Below, piece after piece: positions 1-5,150 of a stretch of DNA of 5,150 nt. Location: NCBI GenBank assembly GCA_030599515.1, contig JAUVNV010000187.1:1-5150 (forward strand), given 5' to 3'. Origin of the DNA: Acidimicrobiia bacterium. GTDB taxonomy: Bacteria > Actinomycetota > Acidimicrobiia > Spongiisociales > UBA5794. A model generated the notes under the pieces. That model was given only the letters and a program-made list of their open reading frames with translations. It was not told where the DNA came from and ran no database searches. Both the position numbers and the translations under genes were made by a program. Position 1 is the first letter of the stretch. Every line of letters begins with the position of its first letter.

Positions 1-474
1 ACCGCTCGAGATCTTCACCCCGATCGCCGCGACCTTCCCCTGGTCGGTCCAGACTCCCGTGAAGCCATCCTCCGCCCATGCCACGATCCCCAGGTCGGCC
101 AAGGTCGAAATCAGCATTGTCTCGATGCGTCGGAGGTGACCGACGGCGTCCCAGCCGTCAGACAGCGTTGGCACGGCGACGATCGGGTATCCGACGAGTT
201 GACCGGGGCCGTGATACGTGATGTCTCCGCCCCGATCGGTGAATACGAGTCGGGCCCCGATGGTGCCGAGGTCATCCTCCGCGATCCTCAAGTTCGAACC
301 GTCTCCGTTACGGCCCACCGTGTAGGTGTGCGGGTGTTCGAGGAGCAGGAGGTAGTCATCGCCTGAGCGTCCGGTTGCTCGCCCGTCCCAGAATGCCCGC
401 TGGAGGTCGAGTGCTTCGCTGTACGGGACGCGGCCAAACCACCGGACTCGAAGACGCGCCCCTCCCTCGATCAT
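1..474 (-). CDS. lipB: Octanoyl-[acyl-carrier-protein]:protein N-octanoyltransferase LipB, partial (C-terminus beyond the window)
   Basis: LipB moves an octanoyl group from acyl carrier protein to the lipoyl-domain lysine of enzymes such as E2, the first step of cytoplasmic lipoate synthesis before LipA inserts sulfur. The 158 residues present show the family signatures in order: HPHTYTVGR (47-55), the RGGDITYHGPGQ motif (81-92) with LVGYPI after it, and GVW followed by GKVAAIGVKIS. Lys147 in GKVAAIG aligns with the catalytic lysine (Lys135 of E. coli). The catalytic cysteine should lie about 35 residues further on, outside the window, so activity cannot be confirmed. The ATG at 472-474 overlaps the E2 stop codon as ATGA and has an AGGAG five bases upstream, inside the E2 coding end. 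This implies translational coupling to E2, the protein whose lysine LipB modifies. The family identification is very secure. Confidence 0.96.
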   Translation of the reverse strand, partial: MIEGGARLRVRWFGRVPYSEALDLQRAFWDGRATGRSGDDYLLLLEHPHTYTVGRNGDGSNLRIAEDDLGTIGARLVFTDRGGDITYHGPGQLVGYPIVAVPTLSDGWDAVGHLRRIETMLISTLADLGIVAWAEDGFTGVWTDQGKVAAIGVKISSG

Positions 475-1985
475 CGAAGCTCCTGGTCCCAATCCCAGGT
501 CTCGAGGTTCGTCTGAATCCGGTTGAGGAACTGCGTGGCGATCGATCCATCGAGCGCGCGGTGGTCCCATGTGAGGCCCAAGTAGCCGATGCGACGGACC
601 GCGATGGTGTCGGTGCCATCCGGCAACGTCACCACGGTCGGGCGCTTCTTGATCGTGTCTGTCGACAGGATCGCGACGTTCGGCAGGTTGATGATCGGAG
701 CGCTCAAGTACGAGCCGAACGGTCCGGGATTGGTGATCGTGAACGTGCTGCCGGCGATGTCATCCGGTTCGAGAGCGCCGTCTCGAGCCTTCTCCGCGAT
801 CTGTCGAATGCTGCGGGCGAGACCCTTCAACGTCAGCCCGTCGGCTCCTCGCACGGTCGCGACAAGCAGTCCCTGCGTGTCGAGATCGACGGCGATACCG
901 AGATTCACGCCGTGGTGGTACGTAACTGTTCCTGCTTCGAGATCCAATGAGCTGTTCACGACGGGGAAAGCGGAGAGCGCATCCATCATCGCTCGAGCGA
1001 TGAATGGAAGGTACGTCAGGGAGAATCCTTCCTCAGCCTTGAACCGGTCGCGATGTGCCGCCCGGACGTGCTCGACTTGCTCGTAGTCGACCTCGATCGA
1101 CGTCCAGACGTGGGCGGCGGTGCGTTTGGCATGGATCATGTGGTCGGCGATCGTGCGGCGCAGGCGCGGGATCTCGACAACCTCGTCACCACCCCCGGTG
1201 GTGATCGTCACCTTCGTCGGAGGCACAGCCGTCCCATCCGTGGTGACGGCGGTTGCAGCAGATGCCGCTGCAACCGTCGGCGGAAGAGCTTCGGCGATCG
1301 GTTCCGGCGCCGGGGCTGGAACCGGGGCCGCTTCTTCGGCTTCCGTCTCGGGAGCCGGTGGCGGAGGATGAACGGTCGTGACGTCGGCTGCCGGAACTGG
1401 AGCCGTCTCAGTGGGAATTGCTGGTGCCGCCGCCATGTACAGCTCGACGTCCCTTCTTGTGATGCGTCCCCCATCACCGCTTCCGGGGACAAGGTCGAGA
1501 TCGACGTCGTGCTCGGCCGCCAGACGACGCACTACGGGCGAAAGGATGGCTCGCCGTGACGAATCGCCGGAGAACACCGGTGCAGGAGTTGGCGCCGGTG
1601 GCACCGCGGCGGGTGCTACTTCGCCCGGAGTACCCGTCGGACCCATCGCCGGAGTACCCGTCGGACCCATCGCCGGAGTACCCGTCGGACCCATCGCCGG
1701 AGTACCCGTCGCGTCGATCGTCGGCTCCTCGGGAGTCACCATCTCGGCAGCGTCGCCGATGACCGCTATCTCTGTTCCCACGGCCACGGTCTCGCCGGCT
1801 TGGACGAGGATCTTGCTGATCACGCCGGACGCCGGTGAGGGCATCTCGGTATCGACCTTGTCGGTCGAAATCTCAACAAGCACTTCATCCTCCGCGATCG
1901 ACTCGCCGACCTGCTTGGCCCAGCTCAGGATCGTCCCCTCGGTCACCGTCTCGCCGAGTTGTGGCATCGTCACCGTCACGGACAT
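471..1985 (-). CDS. 2-oxo acid dehydrogenase complex E2 (dihydrolipoamide acyltransferase)
   Basis: E2 forms the core of a 2-oxo acid dehydrogenase complex and transfers the acyl group from its lipoyl arm to CoA. The 504 residues show the full architecture: one N-terminal lipoyl domain (about 2-77) with the lipoyl lysine K43 in TDKVDTEMP; a first linker (about 81-143) with three perfect GTPAMGPT-type repeats; a peripheral subunit-binding domain (about 145-184; SPVVRRLAAEHDVDL then GRITRRDV) that docks E1 or E3; a long Pro/Ala/Glu-rich linker (about 185-262); and the acyltransferase domain (about 268-503) with TFTITNPGPFGS and the active-site DHRALDG (H475, D479). A strong GAAGGAG nine bases before the ATG fixes the start. 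It follows lpdA by 40 bp and overlaps lipB, so the three are probably one operon. Substrate (pyruvate, 2-oxoglutarate or branched-chain acids) cannot be decided without E1; annotations such as sucB, pdhC or bkdC are all possible, so no symbol is given. Confidence 0.95.
   Translation of the reverse strand: MSVTVTMPQLGETVTEGTILSWAKQVGESIAEDEVLVEISTDKVDTEMPSPASGVISKILVQAGETVAVGTEIAVIGDAAEMVTPEEPTIDATGTPAMGPTGTPAMGPTGTPAMGPTGTPGEVAPAAVPPAPTPAPVFSGDSSRRAILSPVVRRLAAEHDVDLDLVPGSGDGGRITRRDVELYMAAAPAIPTETAPVPAADVTTVHPPPPAPETEAEEAAPVPAPAPEPIAEALPPTVAAASAATAVTTDGTAVPPTKVTITTGGGDEVVEIPRLRRTIADHMIHAKRTAAHVWTSIEVDYEQVEHVRAAHRDRFKAEEGFSLTYLPFIARAMMDALSAFPVVNSSLDLEAGTVTYHHGVNLGIAVDLDTQGLLVATVRGADGLTLKGLARSIRQIAEKARDGALEPDDIAGSTFTITNPGPFGSYLSAPIINLPNVAILSTDTIKKRPTVVTLPDGTDTIAVRRIGYLGLTWDHRALDGSIATQFLNRIQTNLETWDWDQELR
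480..484 (-). promoter_or_regulatory. Ribosome binding site for lipB
   Basis: On the minus strand AGGAG lies five bases before the lipB ATG, within the last codons of the E2 gene. It supports this ATG as the start and fits coupled translation across the ATGA overlap. Confidence 0.7.
1627..1711 (-). repeat. 24-bp in-frame tandem repeat in the E2 linker
   Basis: Three perfect 24-bp units occur at 1627-1650, 1651-1674 and 1675-1698, followed by 13 bases of a fourth (1699-1711). On the coding strand each adds eight residues, read as G-T-P-A-M-G-P-T, to the flexible linker between the lipoyl and subunit-binding domains. Identity at the DNA level, including third codon positions, suggests recent expansion by slippage or unequal recombination. 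Length changes in whole units would keep the frame. Confidence 0.95.
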
Positions 1986-1994
1986 TCGTTCGTG

Positions 1995-2001
1995 CTCCTT
2001 C
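1995..2001 (-). promoter_or_regulatory. Ribosome binding site for the E2 gene
   Basis: GAAGGAG on the minus strand lies nine bases before the E2 ATG, in the 40-bp gap after lpdA. The gap shows no terminator-like hairpin, which fits co-transcription of lpdA and E2. Confidence 0.8.
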
Positions 2002-2025
2002 GTGTCCGGGCTTCAGTTCTCATCT

Positions 2026-3396
2026 TCAGTGCAACGGCCGTCCGGCAGCAACGAGCAACGTCTCGCCGATGCCTTCGGAGATCGTGGGATGGGCATGAAT
2101 GAACGCTGCAGCTTCCGAAGGGAGGGCTTCCCAGCCGACCGCGTACATCAACTCATGAATGATCTCGCCTGCGATCGGATCGACCACGGTAGCCCCCAGA
2201 ATCGGACCGTCCTTCTGAGCGATGATCTTGACCACTCCACCGGTCTCACCGTGGATGATGGCCCGACCGACACCACGCATTCCGTGATTCGTCACTTCGA
2301 CATCGAACCCTTGCTCGATCGCCTGGGCTTCCGTGAGGCCGACCGCTGCCGCTTCCGGATGCGTGTAGACGACCATCGGAACCGCCCGATAGTTGACCGC
2401 CGCAGTCTCACCTGTCGCGATGTGGGTGATCGCCGCGATGGCTTCCGCGAAACCGACGTGGGCCAGCTGTGCGGTCCCCGCAACGATGTCACCGACGGCG
2501 TAGACGTTCGAAACCGCAGTCTGCATCGTGTCGAGATCGACCGGGATGAAGCCCCGGTCGGTATCGATTCCAACCGTCTCGAGGCCGATCCCTTCGGTCA
2601 CCGGTGCGCGACCCACAGCGACCAGAACCACATCGACCTCAACAGATTCATCGCCGACCGGAACCATCACCCCCGTGGCAGTGAATCGGGGCGCACCGAC
2701 CTGGATGCCGGTCTTGATCTTGATGCGCTTCTTCCGGAACGACCGCCCGACGGCTTTGGCCGCTTCAGGTTCCATGCCGGGGAGGATCTGCTCGAGCGCC
2801 TCGAAGAGGAATACCTCGCTCCCAACGTCGGCAAGCATCGACGCGAATTCCGCTCCGATCGCTCCGGCTCCGATCACCGCGACGCGATCGGGTTGGCGAT
2901 CCCAGTCGAGGGCGTGATCACTGGTGACGATCCGTTCTCCGTCGATCCCATAACCGGGAATCGTGCGAGGGACGGAGCCGGTTGCGATGACGGTCGCTGC
3001 GCCCGGCAGGATCGTTGCCGTCCCATCGATCGCCGTCACTTCGACCCCGCCATCGACGACCCGGCCGAACCCGTTGTGAACATCGATTCCTCGGGTCTTC
3101 AGGAGACCGGACAGACCCTTGACGAGGCCGTCCACGATCTGGTTCTTTCGTGCCAGCGCGGCCGACCAGTCGAGAACCGGTTCGGACGAAGCGACGCCGA
3201 ACTCGGATGAGCGAGCGACAGTCTGGAACACCGATGCCGTTTGGAGCCACGTCTTGGCCGGTATGCAACCCCGCACGAGGCAAGTACCGCCGACCCGGTC
3301 CTTCTCGACAAGTGCCACAGAAAGCCCGAAGTTGTGGGCGTAGAGAGCCGCCGCGTAGCCGCCCGGACCTCCACCAATGATGACGACGTCGTGCAC
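2026..3396 (-). CDS. lpdA: Dihydrolipoamide dehydrogenase (E3)
   Basis: E3 is a cytoplasmic FAD flavoprotein that reoxidises the dihydrolipoyl arm of E2 and reduces NAD+. The 456 residues are a normal length for the family. Visible motifs are the FAD-binding GGGPGG (8-13), the redox-active disulfide in GGTCLVRGCIPAK (C39 and C44, CxxxxC spacing), ATGS (138-141), the NAD-binding GAGAIG (176-181), the second FAD motif YAVGDI (299-304), and the C-terminal interface HAHPTISEG with catalytic H436 and E441. All key residues are present, so it should be active. The start codon is GTG at 3394-3396, with GGAGG five bases upstream; translation from it reads directly into the FAD motif. CLVRGC differs from the common CLNVGC, but the positions between the cysteines vary in the family. 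It leads the E3-E2-lipB operon and lies 28 bp from an IS1380-family element. Mercuric or glutathione reductase is unlikely given the HPT..SE end and the E2 neighbour. Confidence 0.96.
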   Translation of the reverse strand: MHDVVIIGGGPGGYAAALYAHNFGLSVALVEKDRVGGTCLVRGCIPAKTWLQTASVFQTVARSSEFGVASSEPVLDWSAALARKNQIVDGLVKGLSGLLKTRGIDVHNGFGRVVDGGVEVTAIDGTATILPGAATVIATGSVPRTIPGYGIDGERIVTSDHALDWDRQPDRVAVIGAGAIGAEFASMLADVGSEVFLFEALEQILPGMEPEAAKAVGRSFRKKRIKIKTGIQVGAPRFTATGVMVPVGDESVEVDVVLVAVGRAPVTEGIGLETVGIDTDRGFIPVDLDTMQTAVSNVYAVGDIVAGTAQLAHVGFAEAIAAITHIATGETAAVNYRAVPMVVYTHPEAAAVGLTEAQAIEQGFDVEVTNHGMRGVGRAIIHGETGGVVKIIAQKDGPILGATVVDPIAGEIIHELMYAVGWEALPSEAAAFIHAHPTISEGIGETLLVAAGRPLH

Positions 3397-3401
3397 CGTT
3401 T

Positions 3402-3406
3402 CCTCC
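3402..3406 (-). promoter_or_regulatory. Ribosome binding site deciding the GTG start of lpdA
   Basis: GGAGG on the minus strand lies five bases upstream of the GTG. There is no ATG nearby that would keep the complete FAD-binding motif, so this site settles the start. It is about 19 bp from the edge of the insertion sequence, so the site survived the insertion. Confidence 0.8.
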
Positions 3407-3424
3407 GAACCTGAGCGCTGCCAG

Positions 3425-3449
3425 ACTAGCCCCGATTATTCATGGGGTG
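3425..3449 (+). repeat. Left terminal inverted repeat of the IS (lpdA side)
   Basis: It starts ACTAGCCCCGATT and continues, after one variable base, TTCATGGGGTG. It matches the reverse complement of the right end at 24 of 25 positions; A3438 is the mismatch. The CTAG just inside the tip resembles the CCTAG tip I recall for ISEcp1, another IS1380 member. Confidence 0.93.
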
Positions 3450-3520
3450 GTGTGATGTGGCGGTTTTCGGGTTGTCGGGTGGGTTGTTCGTGGCCGGGGG
3501 GTGGGGATGTCGTTGTTGGC
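3441..3520 (-). other. C-rich, G-poor transcript segment, possible Rho-loading region
   Basis: By hand count the 80 bases hold, on the minus strand, 42 C, 26 A, 9 G and 3 T. RNA this rich in C and poor in G is hard to fold and resembles the C>G bubble of rut sites where Rho binds. It lies between the transposase stop and lpdA. Uracil is scarce, so the YC dinucleotides Rho favours are nearly all CC. No coding function is supported here. The composition is seen; Rho action is inference. Confidence 0.35.
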
Positions 3521-3573
3521 GGAGTCCGCGACCGGTTCGGCACGTCGTTTGGGCGTGTCGGGGCGTGTCTATC

Positions 3574-3596
3574 CAACCCGCGGGGTCTGCGGGTTG
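3574..3596 (-). other. GC-rich stem-loop after the transposase gene
   Basis: On the minus strand CAACCCGC and GCGGGTTG form a perfect 8-bp stem around a 7-base loop, starting 21 bases past the transposase stop. The bases that follow (GATAGACA) are not a T run, so it is not a standard intrinsic terminator. It could protect the 3' end of the transposase mRNA, act as a weak terminator, or be chance in GC-rich DNA. Confidence 0.4.
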
Positions 3597-3617
3597 TCGT
3601 GTCGACGGCGACGGGGG

Positions 3618-5009
3618 TCAGGTGAGTGCGGCGATGGCCCGGTAGGCGCCGATGATGGCGTCGGCGGTGGGCCATCCGTCGAGGATGCGCACTACGTCGC
3701 GTCTCGCTGTTGAGATGATTCGGGCGGGGGCGTGCCAGAACGTCCAGCGGAGCCGTCTCGGTTTCGCTTTGGCGAGCGGCCCGGTCAGGCAGAGGAGTTG
3801 GAACCAGGTGGCGAGGTCGGCTGCCCACATGACGGTCTGGAGCCACGCCTGGTTCGCTTCCCAACCGGTGAACGGGAACCGTTCCAACCCGGAGTCCTTC
3901 AACCTCTGGATGTGGTCTTCGACGTGGGCGTGAGCGCGTATCTGCCGGTCGAGTTCGACGGGGTCGCCTTCCTGGTCGGTGTAATGGCCCCAGAACCGAT
4001 ACTCCAAATCAGGCAGCAGTGTGATCTGCGTTCCGGGGTGTTTCGGTTGCCGACGGATGATCACCCGGGTCCGGTCCGGCCACCCGTCCAGGTCGATGAG
4101 ATCGGTGACCTCACACACCGCGGTGGTCAGGCCACGGTCGGAGGGTTCGATCTCGCTGCCGTCCTGGTTCACAGCGGTCTCCCACCGGTCCGGGTCTTCG
4201 TTCGCGATCGTGATCGCCGCCGATACCGCAGTCTGGGAACGGGTAACGACGGTGAAACCGATGCGGCGTCTGCGTAGGCCGGTGGTGAATGCTTTAGTGC
4301 CGCCCGCCGAATCGGAACGCACCACCACCCGGCGTGTCGCCAGATCTTCGTCGTCGCCGGACTGGTGGCCCGCAGCGATCCCGGCGGGGAGCTGGGAGAC
4401 GGCGTCGTCGACCACTCTGAGGAGATCCGCCGTGTCATTCGCCGCCGCATTCCCCGGCCGCAACATCCCCGACAGGGCGTCACCGGTGCCGTCGGCGAAA
4501 CAGAACAACGGGTGGAACCCGTACCCGCCCTTGTAGTTCGCAGCGGTGCCCTGTTTGTTCTCCGAGTGGATCTCAACAAGGGTCGCATCAACATCGAGGA
4601 TCACTGCGTCGCTGTCGGTGATCGACGGAAGACGCTTCCACACGTTGCTGCGAACCTGCGCCATTGCTTGGCGAGCCGACTCGACAACGTCCGGGGTGAG
4701 GGTGTTGGTGAAGGTGCGATACAGCGTCGTATCCGAACACACCTCACCGAACAGGCGCTCTTGCGAGGAGAGCATCTCGATGTCGGCGCATGAGTCGCCG
4801 CCACCAGCAAGCATCAACATCGTATGGGACAGGACCCGACCCCGGTCATGGATCGGGGTCCCCGAACCCGACCATCCCACCGCTTCTGACAAGGCTTCGC
4901 CGATCGAGAGTCGGTCTGCGAACGACCCCAACGCATGCAATCCGACATGGCCAACGACCTGGGTCCCGCCGGGTTCCACGACCACGCTGCGGGTGCTGTT
5001 AGCGTTCAT
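3618..5009 (-). CDS. IS1380-family DDE transposase
   Basis: The protein catalyses movement of the surrounding insertion sequence. With the start at ATG 5007-5009 it has 463 residues, within the family range. Family hallmarks are ILDVDATLVEIHSENKQG followed by YKGGYGFHPL, with the first catalytic Asp at D139 or D141; VVVRSDSAGG with the probable second Asp at D233; and HVEDHIQRLKD with the probable catalytic Glu at E364. The C-terminus ends in a typical WHAPARIIS...WPTADAIIGAYRAI stretch. The frame is open with no stop or frameshift, so it may be functional. The frame stays open to an ATG inside the terminal repeat (5115-5117), but the extra 36 residues look like translated non-coding DNA. The chosen ATG has AGGAGG eleven bases upstream, which an inverted repeat may mask. 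The assignment to IS1380 is confident; the closest named element is unknown. Confidence 0.95.
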   Translation of the reverse strand: MNANSTRSVVVEPGGTQVVGHVGLHALGSFADRLSIGEALSEAVGWSGSGTPIHDRGRVLSHTMLMLAGGGDSCADIEMLSSQERLFGEVCSDTTLYRTFTNTLTPDVVESARQAMAQVRSNVWKRLPSITDSDAVILDVDATLVEIHSENKQGTAANYKGGYGFHPLFCFADGTGDALSGMLRPGNAAANDTADLLRVVDDAVSQLPAGIAAGHQSGDDEDLATRRVVVRSDSAGGTKAFTTGLRRRRIGFTVVTRSQTAVSAAITIANEDPDRWETAVNQDGSEIEPSDRGLTTAVCEVTDLIDLDGWPDRTRVIIRRQPKHPGTQITLLPDLEYRFWGHYTDQEGDPVELDRQIRAHAHVEDHIQRLKDSGLERFPFTGWEANQAWLQTVMWAADLATWFQLLCLTGPLAKAKPRRLRWTFWHAPARIISTARRDVVRILDGWPTADAIIGAYRAIAALT

Positions 5010-5018
5010 CTCCGAAGT

Positions 5019-5077
5019 GCCCTCCTGTTTGGCATCCTGATTGGCTTGACACCACCAGTATCCCTTGCCAGGAGGGC
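5019..5077 (-). promoter_or_regulatory. Inverted repeat that could sequester the transposase Shine-Dalgarno
   Basis: In the minus-strand transcript GCCCTCCTG (5077-5069) and CAGGAGGGC (5027-5019) are perfect 9-base complements separated by 41 bases. The second arm contains the whole AGGAGG of the transposase (5026-5021). A transcript entering from outside the IS would contain both arms and could hide the site. A transcript starting between the arms would lack the first arm and leave it free. This would match the known protection of IS10 and IS50 from read-through transcription. The pairing is seen in the sequence; the role is inference. Confidence 0.55.
5021..5026 (-). promoter_or_regulatory. 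Ribosome binding site of the transposase
   Basis: AGGAGG on the minus strand is eleven bases before the ATG at 5007-5009, slightly far but the only strong site in the leader. A second GGAG directly touches the ATG and is too close to serve. It supports the 463-residue start over the longer frame. Confidence 0.65.
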
Positions 5078-5109
5078 GTTTTCGCGGACCCCAACACCAC
5101 AACCAACCA

Positions 5110-5134
5110 CACCCCATGAAGAATCGGGGCTAGT
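5110..5134 (-). repeat. Right terminal inverted repeat of the IS (transposase 5' side)
   Basis: Read on the minus strand it starts ACTAGCCCCGATT, then C where the left copy has A, then TTCATGGGGTG. After these 25 positions the two ends diverge. Confidence 0.93.
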
Positions 5135-5150
5135 GGGGCAGGGGGGTCGT

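Larger units (their letters stand above)
3425..5134 (-). mobile_element. Complete IS1380-family insertion sequence
   Basis: The element is about 1.71 kb, usual for IS1380 members. It is bounded by 25-bp terminal inverted repeats and holds a single transposase gene that fills most of it. The non-coding ends are 125 bp before the transposase start (5010-5134) and 193 bp after its stop (3425-3617). No passenger gene is present. The exact outer base could be A3425/T5134 or one base inside. No target-site duplication is evident: the left flank ends in CCAG and the right begins with GGGG. Transposase and the downstream lpdA operon point the same way. Confidence 0.93.

Noticed and set aside
375..1086. 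Overlapping plus-strand open frames opposite lipB and the E2 acyltransferase domain.
   Set aside because: They are antisense shadows of strongly conserved coding sequence, without family motifs or a convincing ribosome site.
1627..1711. Short regular repeats considered as a CRISPR array.
   Set aside because: The 24-bp units are contiguous with no spacers and sit in frame inside E2.
1378..3210. A 610-codon open frame on the plus strand across the E2 5' half and most of lpdA.
   Set aside because: It is antisense to two clearly conserved genes, its protein is low-complexity and Arg/Asp-rich with no recognisable domain, and it arises from codon bias in GC-rich genes. The repeat in it is the E2 minisatellite read in reverse.
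3436..3864. A 142-codon minus-strand frame overlapping the transposase 3' end and IS tail.
   Set aside because: It is Arg/Pro/Thr-rich low-complexity translation, out of frame with the transposase and without a recognisable domain.
5046..5051. A perfect TTGACA on the plus strand inside the IS leader, pointing outward to the right.
   Set aside because: No -10-like hexamer lies 16-18 bp downstream (the region is CCAGGAGG), so it is probably chance.
5057..5062. GATACT on the minus strand as a -10 element for the transposase between the two inverted-repeat arms.
   Set aside because: The position would suit the proposed switch, but it matches only 4 of 6 consensus bases and no -35 is found at the right spacing, so it is not annotated as a promoter.
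5010..5117. A 36-residue N-terminal extension of the transposase starting within the terminal repeat.
   Set aside because: The extension is rich in Trp, Gly and Cys, resembles no IS1380 N-terminus, and would start in the repeat itself. The ATG at 5007-5009 has the ribosome site.

Overview
The window is high-GC bacterial DNA with all supported genes on the minus strand. Codon use, the style of the proteins and the actinobacterial look of the transposase suggest an actinomycete-type organism, possibly Acidimicrobiia; this is an impression from sequence style, not a tested placement.

Reading in the direction of transcription (from high to low coordinates), the window opens with 16 bp of unassigned flank (5135-5150). 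A complete IS1380-family insertion sequence follows (about 3425-5134), with 25-bp terminal inverted repeats (24 of 25 matching) and one transposase gene (3618-5009). Only 28 bp past the IS edge begins a lipoate-enzyme operon: lpdA, the E3 dihydrolipoamide dehydrogenase (3396-2026, GTG start); 40 bp on, a 2-oxo acid dehydrogenase E2 acyltransferase (1985-471); then, overlapping by ATGA, lipB, the octanoyltransferase (474 to beyond the left edge).

The operon is coherent. LipB places octanoate on the lipoyl lysine of the E2 lipoyl domain; LipA, not in the window, would convert it to lipoate; E2 carries the acyl group on that arm; and E3 reoxidises the arm with NAD+. No E1 gene is visible, so pyruvate, 2-oxoglutarate and branched-chain 2-oxo acids all remain possible substrates.

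The points most worth a second look are: (1) the IS lies so close to lpdA that any earlier promoter must now be beyond the element or replaced by one inside it; (2) a perfect 9-bp inverted repeat in the IS could hide the transposase Shine-Dalgarno in read-through transcripts, as known for IS10 and IS50; (3) the non-coding IS tail facing lpdA is strikingly C-rich and G-poor as RNA, like a Rho-loading region; (4) the one mismatch between the terminal repeats creates a -10-like AATAAT facing lpdA; (5) the E2 linker holds a perfect 24-bp in-frame tandem repeat. No RNA gene, CRISPR array or new defence-type system is visible. The only non-coding stretches are 1986-2025, 3397-3617, 5010-5134 and the flank, all under 300 bp.
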